This document shows, one piece after another, positions 1-10,650 of a DNA stretch of 64,000 nucleotides. The translations under genes and the position numbers were made by a program. The notes beneath the pieces were generated by a model. The model searched no databases. It was given only the letters and a program-made list of their open reading frames with translations, and had not been told where the DNA came from. This stretch comes from Larix kaempferi (lineage: Eukaryota > Streptophyta > Pinopsida > Pinales > Pinaceae). Location: NCBI GenBank assembly GCA_027924585.1, contig BSBM01000252.1:5394001-5458000 (forward strand), given 5' to 3'. How positions within the stretch are numbered: position 1 is the first letter of the stretch; each line of letters opens with the position of its first letter.

Positions 1-3000
1 TTGACCCTTCGTCTGAGGACAACCACCCAGAGATATCTCTCCATGCTTTAGCCGAAATCACCACCCCCCAAAACAATGTTGGTCAGGGGTTACTTCAAGA
101 AGATTCCTCTTACAATACTCATTGCTTCTGGTAGCATTGATAACTTCATTGACCCTCAGATCACCAAATAAGATGATTGTTTTGTCCATCCTTGCTCCAA
201 CTTTGAAGTCATGGTTTCCAATGGGGCCACCTTACCTTGCAAAGGGAAGTGTCGCAATGTGCGTATCTCTATGGGATATTATAACCTGCGCTTTGACATG
301 TTTTCCTTGACCTTAGGGGGATGTGATGTGGTTTTGAGTGCTCAATTGCTATGCACACTTGGCCCCATCTTATGGGATTTTGCTGAACTTTGGATGCAGT
401 TTTCCCCCAATGGAAAAAAACACACATTGACAGGCTTACAACCAGAGTCTCTCAACATCAGCAGTTCACATCGCATGGAAAAACTCAATAATAATTCACA
501 TGGTGTCATCACTCAACTCCATTCCATTCAGATGCAACCTTCAGCGGTCTCCACTACTCCTTTGGATCTACAACAAATTCAGGATCGATATACAGGTGTC
601 TTTACTGAACCCGTGGGATTTCAACCTTTAAGGCCAGAGGACCATCGTATTCTGCTCCTTCTTGGAAGCGTTCCTCCCAACATCAGGCCATACCGCTACC
701 CATTTCACCCAAAAACAGAGATTGAAATGCTCATTCGGGACTTACTGAAGCAAGGTATTATTCGCCCAAGCACTAGTTCCTTTTCTTCACCAGTTCTTCT
801 TGTCCACAAAAAAGATGGGTCATGACGCCTCTGCATTGAATTCCGAGCACTTAATCACCTCACAATCAAGGATAAGTTTCCAATTCCTATTGTTGATGAG
901 CTTCTTGATGAGCTTCATGTTGCTCAATTTTTCTCCAAGTTGGATCTTCGTTCTGGGTATCATCAAATTCGGGTTCATGAGGATGATATCCCTAAAACAG
1001 CTTTCCTCACACATGATGGCCACTATGAGTTTTTGGTCATGCCCTTTGGCCTAACTAATTCTCCTTCCACATTCCAGGCCTTGATGAATAAAATATTCCG
1101 GCCCTACTTGCAGAAATTCATTCTGGTCTTCTTTGATGATATCCTCATCTACAGTAAAACATGGGTTGAACATCTCCAACATCCGGATGTTGTAATGCAA
1201 CTTTTTTGTCACCATCATCTCCACGCCAAACAGTATAAATGTTTTTTTGGAGAGAAGGAAGTAGAGTATCTCGAGCACATTATTTCAGCACAAGGGGTTC
1301 ACGTGGATCCTGCCAAAATCGTTTCCATGAACAATTGGCCGCATCCTCAGACACTCAAGAGCCTTCGTGGTTTTTTGGGGTTGACTGGTTACTACCGAAA
1401 GTTTGTCAAGGATTATGGGAATATTGCAGCTCCATTAACTACTCTATTGAAAAAAGAATGCTTTTACATGGACACCTGCTACTGAGTGTGCATTTTCCAA
1501 ACTGAAACAAGCTATGTGTACTACACCTGTTCTAGCTATGCCCGATTTTTCCAAGCCCTTCACTATTGAGAGTGATGCTTGCAGTAGTGGACTTGGTGCT
1601 GTTATCCTTCAAAATGAACACCCCATTGCGTTCACTAACAAAGCCCTTTTAGGTAACAATTTAGCTGCCTCTACATATGAGAAGGAAATGATGGATATTT
1701 TGCATGCAGTCCAGAAGTGGCGACCCTACCTATTAGGGAATCATTTCTGCATCAAAACTAATCACCAGAGTCTGAAATATTTCCTGGAACAACGTGTATC
1801 CTCCCTAGCACAATAGAAATGGGTTAGCAAACTCATGGGTTATGACTATGAGACCACTTACAAGAAGGTTAAGGACAATATTGTGGTGGATGCTCTTTCT
1901 CGCATATTTGATGACCATGGTTCTCATTCATCTATTTCTATGCCTATTCCAAATTGGTTGCAATCTATTCAACATGGCTATGTCAATGACTCTTCATTAT
2001 CTCAAATCATCCAACACTTGGCCAACAACCCTTCTACTGTACCACATTAATCTTGGGATGGTGCTTCCCTGGGATACAAGGGTCGTCTGGTGCTTCCCCA
2101 GAGCACAGATATTCAATATGATGTCTTCTATGAACTCCATGCTTCTCCATCGGTCGGGCACTCTGTGTTCCTCAAAACGTATGAGCGGGCACAACGTAAC
2201 TTCTTTTGGCGGGGAATGAAAAGGACAATTCAACAGATGGTAGCTGAATGTGATACATGCCAGCGCAATAAGGGTGAAACGACACTCCCTCCAAGATTGC
2301 TTGAACCCTTTCCCATACCTACACAGATTTGGACAGATATTTCTATGGATTTCAATGAAGGGATCCCTAAATCTGGTGGGAAGACAGTGATTTTGGTTGT
2401 GGTTGATCGCCTCTCCAAATATAGTCATTTTTGTGCTCTTAGCCATCCCTATACTACCTCTTCAGTTGCTCAAATTTTCCTGGACCAAATCTTTCGCCTT
2501 AATGGAATCCCTTCTTCCATTGTCTCGGATCGTGATGCGACTTTCACCAGTCATTTTTGGCAAGAATTATTTTTCCAAACTGGCACCAAACTGAAGATGA
2601 GTTCAGGGTATCACCCACAAACAGATGGTCAGACTGAAATTATCAATAAATTCTTGGAAACTTATCTTCATTGCTTCACCTCTGAACAATAACATCAGTG
2701 GGAAAAGTGGCTTCCTCTAGATGAATGGTGGTACAATACCTCTTACCACACTACCTCTAAAATGACTCCATATGAAGCAGTTTATGGTCAGGCACCGCCC
2801 GTTCTTCTTCCATACATCCCTAGCAATTCACCAGTTAAGGCAGTTGACATGGTCCTTCGGAACCGCGATCAGATTCTTCTCATTTTGCGGGACAATCTTC
2901 ATATAGAAATAAATCGCATGAAGCAACAAGCTAATCAACGCCGTTCTGAGCCCACTTTTCAAGCAGGTGATATGGTTTTTCTTTGTTTCCAGCTTTACAA

Positions 3001-3379
3001 GCAATCCTCCATGAAACTCAAAGGGATTCATAAGCTTGCTCCAAAGTTCTATGGGCCATATAAGATTCTTCAGAAGATTGGGTTCATTTCTTATAAATTG
3101 GAACTTCCTCCTTCTTCCCGCATTCATCCAGTATTTCATGTCTCTTGTCTAAAGAAAGTTCTTGGCACCAACATCAGAGGGAAAACTATTTTACCTGAAC
3201 TGGATAATGAATGATCCATCCTTTTGGAGCCAAAGGCCGTCCTCAATAAGCGCACTCGTCACCTTTGCTCTCGCTCTATATCAGAGGTATTAATTTAGTG
3301 GCACGGCATGCAACCAAAAGATGCTACATGGGAACCACTCCTTCATATTCAGCAACAATTTCCACATCTCAAGCTTTGA
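1..3379 (+). pseudogene. Gyp-1 Gag-Pol polyprotein, decayed
   Basis: Domains in order: retropepsin (about 82-400), RT (about 620-1260) with active-site FFDD near 1129-1140, RNase H (about 1530-1815), integrase with zinc-binding CDTC near 2250-2265, catalytic D at SMDF (about 2341), D at SDRD (about 2527) and E at GQTE (about 2630), a GPY/F-like patch near 3040-3070, and a C-terminal chromodomain remnant (WHGMQPKDATWEP, about 3298-3338). The reading frame is broken by stops near 166, 823, 1814, 2048, 2690, 3212 and 3295, and by a one-base frameshift in an A-run near 1450. The protease catalytic triplet reads A-S-G where Gyp-4 has D-S-G, so the catalytic Asp is lost. The element cannot be autonomous. 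Confidence 0.93.
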
Positions 3380-3395
3380 GGACAAAGCTTTTTCT

Positions 3396-3408
3396 AAGAG
3401 GGAGGGGA
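3396..3408 (+). other. Gyp-1 polypurine tract
   Basis: An all-purine run (AAGAGGGAGGGGA) lies immediately before the TG that opens the 3' LTR. This is where plus-strand DNA synthesis starts in LTR retrotransposons. Gyp-4 has the equivalent tract in the same place. Confidence 0.85.
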
Positions 3409-3801
3409 TGTTAGGAACCCATGCCAACCCTTCTATTTACTTTGTTAGTATATTTTTGTTGGACGCATATGCTTTGTAATTCGTCTCATAGTATTTGTTG
3501 ATCCATAGTTTGTATTATTGTTGTTGGATGCATATGCTTTGTAAGTCGTCCCGTAGTAATTGTTGATCCATAGTTTGTATTGCCCCATGGTTTGTATTGG
3601 CGCATGGTATTGACCCATGGTATTGGTGCCTAGAATTAGTATATAAGTTTGTGTTTAGACCAATGATGGTACCGTGAAGTTATTTTGTATTGAGCTTGCT
3701 CAAAGGAGGTTTCCCTCTCGAAGTGGCCCGCCATCAATAAAAATATTTTGCGATCTGATATATCATGTATTTCATCAATTAATTGTTGTAGGTTCTTCAC
3801 A
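3409..3801 (+). repeat. Gyp-1 3' LTR
   Basis: The LTR starts TGTTAGGAACCC and ends GTTCTTCACA, so it has TG...CA ends. It contains two copies of a roughly 65-bp direct repeat beginning TTGGACGCATATGC (about 3458 and 3524). It aligns with the Gyp-4 LTRs at 34011-34480 and 37669-38073. Confidence 0.92.
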
Positions 3802-3817
3802 TCACCATATGATTTTT

Positions 3818-6420
3818 CTATCCAATGTTGTTGTGAATCTTCCGATATGTTTTATGCCCCATCCTCTCTATAGTTTCGGGAAGGTAATTCGATCTGAAGA
3901 TATCCAATGAAAAGAGTATGTACAATTTTTCCCCTTCCATAGAAATTTGCAGCATAATTTTCGTATGGTATTTAGAATACCAATCGGAATATGGGCTATA
4001 GTCAACCAATGGACTGGGAGTTCCTCAAACACTTCTTTAATAAGAATATGTATTCCACCTTTAGAAAGCCAAATATTGCAGCATAGTTGTAACTTTCTTC
4101 TGATTCTCCCTAATAAGCATGACCAGTCCTTATTACCATAATCATTGGGCTTGAGGGAGGATCCCAAATATTGGATTTCATGTTCTACATTAACCACCTT
4201 GTATGGAATTTTTTGTATAATCCATTTTGTAGTATCTTCATCCAGATTCATGACAAAAATAGAAGTCTTTAGGATGTTGATTGTCATACCTGTGGCCTCT
4301 GCAAAATGGTCAAGGATTCGTTTGATATTAGCAATATCCCTTCTGGATCCTTCAACAAATATAATGACATCGTCTACAAAAATTAAAGGTGAGTTACACT
4401 GATATTAAGCACTATCTTGATGCCATAAAAGGACCCTGTTGCCTTTGCTTATAGAATGGCATGGCTCAAACATTCCACAATGAGAAGGAATAATAAAGGG
4501 GCTAAAGGGAAGCCTTGTTGGAGTCCCCTCATTGGTCTTAAAAAAGCCATTGTCGAAGCATTAACAATTATTGCATAATATATAGTGTGGAAATTAGACA
4601 TAATACAATTAACGATCACTAGGGGAAGCTTGATTTAAAGTAGAACCAAGCATAGATAAGTCCAATTGACTTGATCATATGCTTGCCGAAGATAAATCTT
4701 AAGGATAGTCATAGGAAATATTTTTAGCTTTGAGGAATGTAGTACTTCCTGGGCCATTTAAATAGCGTCATGAATAAGTCTTCCCTTGAGAAAATCATGT
4801 TGTTCCAGTGAAATCCCCGTTGATAGGATACCTTTGATTCTATTCGATATGACCTTTGCAGTAATTTTATAACTACTATTGCAGAGTGTGATGGGTCAAT
4901 AATGATCAAAGGTCATACCTTTGTACTTATTTGGTATTAGGTCTATAAAGGTAGAGTTGAAGACCACTAATATTCTACCCTTATGTTTTGATTCTTCAAT
5001 TATAGCCAAAATGTCCTCCTCGAACAATTCCATAAAAGCTTCATAAAATTCTATGGCCCAGCCATCAAGGCCTAGGATTTTGTCATGTTACATAGCATTG
5101 ATAGCTTCTTTTATCTCCTCCATTTCCATCAGAATCTAAAGCTCAATGGAGTCTTCCTCAATTACCATATTGGGATAAGTGGCTGCCAAATTCATCATAT
5201 GAAATAGTGGTATATCTTGTTCTTGGGAATAGACCAACTTAAAATGCGTAATCCCTAGTTCTGTCAGCTCATGCTGTCCTGTAATAGTATTTCCTCTATC
5301 ATCACAGATGGAATTTACATTTTTCCTATGCTTGATATGACTATGAAAATATTATGTATTGTCATCGCCCAATTGTAACCAGATGGCACGGCTTTGTAAA
5401 TGAGCAGAATCCTTTTCTTCCTACATGATATCCTTCTTGCGCTTTCCAAATTCATGATTTCAAGTTTTTGTACATCAGTGGAATATCCCGTTGGATAATT
5501 GTAGTGGAATTCCTCCAATGAAGCTTCAATATCCATTGGCTCCATAGTAATCCCTTGTCTTTTTCTAGCAATCCATGGAATAGCCAATGCCTAAATCCTT
5601 TTATGGTTATTATTAAACTGAATCGTGGTGAAAGCTCCACTATTCTTATCGGAAGGACTCCATTCTTTGATAATCATGGCTTTGAAATCCACTTCCTTCA
5701 ACCATCACACATCAAATTTGAAAGGAATCAAAGGTTTCCTTCTGATTTGATTCAGTTCAAGCAGTATGGGGTGGTGGTCGGAGTCACCCCCAATTCTAAC
5801 CCATTGTCTAATAGAGGCTACAGATCTGAGAGAACCCTCATTAATCAGGAATCGATCCACATAGGCCTCAATTGAATGGGGGGTATGTCCAATAAATAAT
5901 GTGTAGTTAACAAGTTGCTGAAATATTCTAATAAGGGATCACGATGAGATTGGGGACCCCATATCTCTACTTCCCCCATAGTGAAATTTGTTTCTCCTTT
6001 GATAATCAAGTGGTCCACCATTAATAAGTCAACAACTAGGAAACAATTCCAAAAATATTCCATCTACTGATAAGGGCCATATACGTTGACAAAAGAGTAG
6101 GCCATGCCTGTTTCACAAGAGAAAAGCACCACCCCTAGGACATACTATAATGTCCAACTTTTTTTCAGCAAGAAATGAGAAGATAACCACCCAATTATTA
6201 GACCTCCCAATCTCCCAAATGAATCAGATCATATGAAAGACAATATTGGGAGTAGCCTTTTGAGGTCATCCACCATCAATTCACCATTAGCTAAAATTTC
6301 TTGTGACAGTAGAATCTGTGGTCGATAAGATTCCACCAACCTTCTCAGGGTAAGTGTTTTGGATCCCCAACCCTCATACATTGAGGGAGAGAACTAGAAT
6401 TAGGGTAACTTCATCCCAGG
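3818..6420 (-). pseudogene. LINE ORF2: endonuclease plus reverse transcriptase, decayed
   Basis: The minus strand gives an endonuclease-like start (about 6420-5850, with an LSQE motif), a linker, then a LINE reverse transcriptase. RT motifs visible are QGFPLAP (near 4515) and the catalytic FVDD (about 4369-4381). The downstream thumb/C-terminal region is open from 4287 to 3868 and includes the DLDEDTTKW-type and W-N-I-W-L-S patches common in plant L1-type elements. Stops and small shifts break the frame at many points, for example near 4920, 5090 and 6060. The 3' end is severed by Gyp-1. In the family, ORF2 nicks target DNA and primes reverse transcription there; this copy cannot. Confidence 0.85.
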
Positions 6421-6483
6421 TTTGCTTGCTCTAAGCGACTCATTGAGTCTTCTTTGTCTCCTGACACTAATATTTATAACAAC

Positions 6484-6780
6484 TTAAGCCCTAGACGAAT
6501 ACATGATAGACCTTCTTCCCCAGAGCCTAGGATAAGTATGTGAGAGACCCCGTATAGTGCCAAGGCTGCGAGAAGAGCACTTCAACTTGCCCAATTTTGA
6601 CCTTAGATTGTATCCATTGGAAGAATTTTGGATGGGAGGGGGAGTAATCAGAAGGGTAGGGAACTCTGGAGGATATGGAGGAATTCCTATTGCACAAGAA
6701 ACTGAGTTGACCTCAGTGAAAGTAGGTGTTAGTCCCAGAGATGTTCTAAGGCTACTTTTAGAACTGTGACTGGGCATCAA
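6484..6780 (-). pseudogene. LINE ORF1-like C-terminal remnant
   Basis: A 98-residue open stretch rich in Ser, Pro, Arg and Lys lies just upstream of the endonuclease on the same strand. The position and composition suit the tail of a LINE ORF1/Gag-like RNA-binding protein, but no zinc knuckle or RRM is preserved. The assignment rests mainly on position. Confidence 0.45.
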
Positions 6781-6785
6781 TAAAA

Positions 6786-8088
6786 TTTACTGTGTTCTTT
6801 TGCATGATCAAAATCACATTCACCATAAAATAATACAGATAACCAATATTGGAATAATGTGGGCAGTATTTCAATATGGCAATGACATGAATTTGAATGA
6901 ATTGATGTTAATGGAATGGCACAAAACAAACGTACTTTGGAGAGAATAAATTTTTGTTTTATGTTTGAGAATAATGTACTGAGCCTAAGGGAGCAATTCA
7001 GTAGTTTTAACAAAAATGATCACAGAACTAAAGCTGAACAATATGAGGATATTATTTCCAGATATTCCAACATGAATACTTCACGCCATAACCATCTTAG
7101 AAACAATAACTTAAGCTTGCAGCACTCACATTAAAATCAGAATCAGATTCATAAATCATTAACAATATGATAGAGATGAATTACCAGAAGAAAGAATACT
7201 AACTAGACATATCAAAGTTTTGAATCCATGAGACCCCAAGATCGGGAAAAATGTTCTTCTTTATATATTGATCAGACTACAAACTATCAGAAGTAATACT
7301 TCTTACAAAAAGAGCCGGCCATTGTCCATTGCCTATTCTACTATATATAGCCTTCACAGGATTTAAAAAATAAGTTGTTACAAAGAGTTTGTTACAGCCC
7401 AACGTCTTATGCAATTATGTTTTTACTTTCCAAAAAAATCTATTACAAAAAAAAAATAATGACTAATATTGGCTAATCTATGACTGTGACCGGGGACCAT
7501 TCTGCTGGTGAAGTAGTACATCCTGCTGGACGAAAAACCCCTTCTAATCCGAGGCAACCTCATTTTAGCAGTGATTTTTACTTTTAGGTATGTTCTGATC
7601 TTGATAACTGTCGAAGATTTTTGGTGCCATGGAGATGTTCATGCAGCCACTTCATTGTTATGTATTGCTAAATAAAAGCTTCATCATCTATCCTTTATAC
7701 CCCATCTAAGCCCTTTTCTCTTGAACCTTTCTTTCGACAGGGTGAAAGTTCATCGACGTCATCAAGTTGTGGAACAAGACATGATCTCTCTCTCAACAAT
7801 CAAAACCATTCAGGTACCACCGCTTCACAATTTGATCATCCTTTTTTGGGATCGGCATGCCCCTGCCTTTCGTGATTCGGCATTTAGAATGCCTATTTCC
7901 CTTTCAACCATTGAATTTTCCTTACACATCTCGGTTGAGACTTCAAACTTTTCCTGCCTGACTATCTGTGAATGTGGACCTGTGGACTGCTCATGAACAC
8001 TGGTCATCCATGCCCTTAATGCTCCTTGTGTGCTTCCACTAGAAATAAAATGAGCCATCGAAACCTCGTATCCTCGTTGCTTCACTTA
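6786..8088. other. Unassigned 1.3-kb stretch between LINE and Copia-1 repeats
   Basis: I recognise no transposon protein, LTR or host gene here. It is AT-rich and holds a few short open frames: a 72-residue one at 6916-7134 (+), a 91-residue one at 7721-7996 (+) and an 86-residue one at 7825-8085 (-). None has a motif I can name. An A-rich run lies near 7446-7456. The right border is where short repeats matching the Copia-4 3' region begin. It may be an old element remnant or genuine host intergenic DNA. Confidence 0.5.
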
Positions 8089-9080
8089 ACATCTCCCAGG
8101 ATATTACGAGCACACCGCTCTACCTATCTGGATCTTGATAGAGCATCCCAGGTTGTTATGAGCACACTGCTCTACCTGTATGGATTTTAAAGGATCTTTT
8201 CTATGCGAAACCGTAGCGAAACCTACTCAGAGCATCCCAAGATGTTACGAGCACACCTATCTACCTGTCTGGATCTCGATAAAGCATCCCAGGCTATTAT
8301 GAGCACACCTCTCTACCTGTTCGGATTTTAAAGGATCTTTTCTATGCTACCTGCACAACTTGTCCACGACCACATAGTATCAACCTGATACTCACGATAC
8401 ATCATCATGATGGACATCATCACATGATCAACCTGATCATCACCATAGCATCAACCTATTGCATATCATCTGGAGCAACATCTTGAAGCTCGTCATCTGT
8501 GATCATCCCGATCATCATCATAGCATCAACCTGATGCATATCATCTGGAACAACATCCTGAAGCTCGTCATCTGTGATCATCCTGATCATCATCATAGCA
8601 TCAACTTGATGCATATCATCTGGAGCAACATCCTGAAGCTCATCATCTGTGATCATCCTGATCATCATCATAGCATCATCTTGATGCATATCATTTGGAG
8701 CAACATCCTGAAGCTCATCATCTATGATCATCCTGATCATGATCATAGCATCAACTTGATGCATATCATGTATCTAATTGATACATATAATCATACATGA
8801 TCTTCCTGATCATACAAGTATCCACTTGATACATATGCAAATACATGATCCACCTGATCATACAATGTATCCACCTGATACATATAAATACATGATCCAT
8901 CTGATCATACAATGCATCCACCTGATACATATATAAATATATGATCCACCTGATCATACAATGCATCCAACATGATGCATATACAAATACATGATCAAAC
9001 TGATCAAAGCATCCAACATTATGCATATACAAATACATGATCAAACTAATCAAAGCATCCAACATGATGCATATACAAAG
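8089..9080 (-). repeat. Copia-1 3' tandem-repeat region (three repeat types)
   Basis: From left to right there are three repeat types: units with CATCTCCCAGG/GAGCACACC-type sequence (8089-8350); about four and a half copies of a 75-bp unit (about 8440-8770) containing GATCATCCTGATCATC and GAGCAACATCCTGAAGCTC; and shorter units of about 55-60 bp (8770-9080) built from GATCCACCTGATC and GTATCCACCTGATAC. The last type consists of imperfect palindromes. Because 75 is a multiple of three, the second block stays open on both strands, which makes long but probably meaningless frames. Read in the element's sense direction, the 75-bp unit would encode an acidic 25-residue repeat. Copia-4 carries the same repeat classes at 62030-63150. 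Confidence 0.85.
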
Positions 9081-9188
9081 TAGTAACTGGGGCATTGTCC
9101 TGGTGCTCATCACACAATGCTTACATCCATAGCCATGGGAAGGATCCTCCTCTCATCATGCTTGGAATGGCTCCTGTAAATGTGTCCA

Positions 9189-9586
9189 TCACTTCTTCCT
9201 CGAAGTGTCATCAATCTGAAGAACACCAAGCCTCTCTCTGAAGTACTCAAACTTCACTCTGGATAGTGGTTTCGTCAACACATCTGTAACCTGCTCATTC
9301 GTCACAACATACAGGAGCTTCACTGCTCCTCTCTGCACCATATCCCTAATATAGTGATATTTGATCTCAATGTGCTTCGACCTGTCATGGAACACCGGAT
9401 TCTCAGACAACTTCACACAACTCTGGTTATCACAAAAGATACCAGTAGCCTCCAACGAGAGATCAAATAGCTTAGACAATAGCTTTCGAAGCCATACTGC
9501 CTCACAACTAGCTGAACAAGCTGCAACATACTCTGCCTCAACTGTACTCAGTGCTACATAGGATTGCTTCCTGCTAAACCAAGAGA
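9189..9586 (-). pseudogene. Copia-1 RNase H, C-terminal half
   Basis: This is the 3' end of the Copia-1 Pol. On the minus strand it encodes the end of a Ty1/copia RNase H: a VEAEYVAAC patch, then DNQSCVKLSENPVFHDRSKH, and the YHYIRD and VLTKPLS motifs that close nearly all plant copia Pol proteins. It ends in a clean stop at 9189. Its upstream partner is at 22180-22557. The two parts join in frame across Tat-1, which shows that Tat-1 inserted into an existing copia gene. Confidence 0.93.
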
Positions 9587-10634
9587 TGTTGGCGGGAAAA
9601 CTACCCTATAGTAAGGAAACTGATACTATCAACTGAAAGGGGATGACAGGTAAGCGTATTAACTGTATTACAGAGATGTTCATAAAAGGAAATAGGTTAT
9701 AGGCCTTGAGAACATACCTTTCGAATGACGTTCGATCCTAGCTCTTATTCGATCTTTGCGTTCGATCCTCAATTTCACTTCCTGTTCATTAAACCTGCAA
9801 TACAAGTACCTTTCTCAGCGTATCTTGGATAATATATAATGATGGAAAAATACAAAGCAATGTAAACATCTAATATTAACCAAAACAGATCCAAATTAGT
9901 ATATAACTTCAATGAACACTTAATTTGGGACAAGAAAGATGCTTCAACATTTTATTGTCAAATGCAAATTGATGTTACAAATATACCTGACTTTGTGACA
10001 TGCTCCTGCAACTTGATCTTGGGCTCTTGCTCTTCTCTGGCTTGGATATCTTCCAGCATAAACTCCTCCATGCAAGCTTCTCTTTAAAAGTCTCTCAATA
10101 ACATTCATGTCTCTCTATAAAATTCATGTCTCTAACCCCTCTCTTTATTCTTCCCTGTATTTATAGGACATGAGACGCAGTTCAAGTCGAGAGATGGTTA
10201 TGGAGGAAGTTGGGGAAGTTGGGAAACTACCTACAACTAATCCTCTTTGTGAAATTAATTATTTTTTAATCATCTTTTGAGATGTACGCTACTATTGTTT
10301 AGTGAAGTAGCATTTAGGGCGCTACTTTAGTGCTTGTAAACTAGCGTTCATATCTTTTTAAATGTTGAGCGCTACTCTACTGAAGAGGAGTAGCGCTGAT
10401 AAGGTTTGAGTGCTACTATTACACACTAGAGTAGGGTATAGGCGCTAGTCTATTGAAGTAGAGTAGCGCTCATATCTCAGAATGATATTTTTAGGGTTTT
10501 TCAGTGTTGTCAAGAGGTGGAGTAAGTCAAAGTCTCACTTAGGGTCAACATGCTCCTCAATCCAAGTTGTCCTTTTGTGTGATCAACAGCTGAAGGTGAT
10601 CACGGAAGGAGAGGTGCAGGTTTGACCTATAACA
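9587..10634 (-). repeat. Tat-1 3' LTR (left)
   Basis: Plus-strand ends are TGTTGGCGGG and CCTATAACA, pairing as TGTT...AACA. It aligns almost end to end with 21131-22179. It contains several copies of a GAGCGCTACT/AGTAGCGCTC palindromic motif between about 10288 and 10475. Left flank agaga is the target duplication. Confidence 0.94.
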
Positions 10635-10650
10635 GATGCCCCCTAATGTG
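10635..10650 (-). other. Tat-1 polypurine tract
   Basis: On the minus strand a short G-rich tract (ATTAGGGGGCATC) directly precedes the 3' LTR. Tat-2 has the matching CAGGGGGCAATC at the same place (43258-43272). This fixes the minus orientation of both elements. Confidence 0.75.

Larger units (their letters stand above)
1..3801 (+). mobile_element. Gyp-1, Ty3/gypsy chromovirus, 3' part with 3' LTR
   Basis: The window opens inside the Gag-Pol of a Ty3/gypsy retrotransposon, which runs through protease, RT, RNase H, integrase and a chromodomain remnant to a polypurine tract and a 393-bp 3' LTR. It is the same family as Gyp-4 at 34011-38073: LTRs, polypurine tract and coding sequence align over long stretches. 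The LINE reverse-transcriptase ORF resumes directly after the LTR, so Gyp-1 inserted into that LINE. The 5' LTR is outside the window, so the target duplication (expected tcacc at 3802-3806) cannot be confirmed. Confidence 0.93.
3802..6785 (-). mobile_element. L1-like LINE fragment
   Basis: Read on the minus strand this is a non-LTR retrotransposon: the tail of an ORF1-like protein, then an endonuclease, then reverse transcriptase. Its 3' part is cut off by the Gyp-1 insertion at 3801/3802. Its 5' side fades out at about 6785, with no recognisable LINE sequence further right. No poly(A) tail is visible because the 3' end is missing. It is heavily mutated and inactive. Confidence 0.85.

Noticed and set aside
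8456-8800. Long open frames on both strands, 113 and 102 residues
   Set aside because: Both arise from a 75-bp tandem repeat whose length is a multiple of three, so openness is automatic and says nothing about coding.
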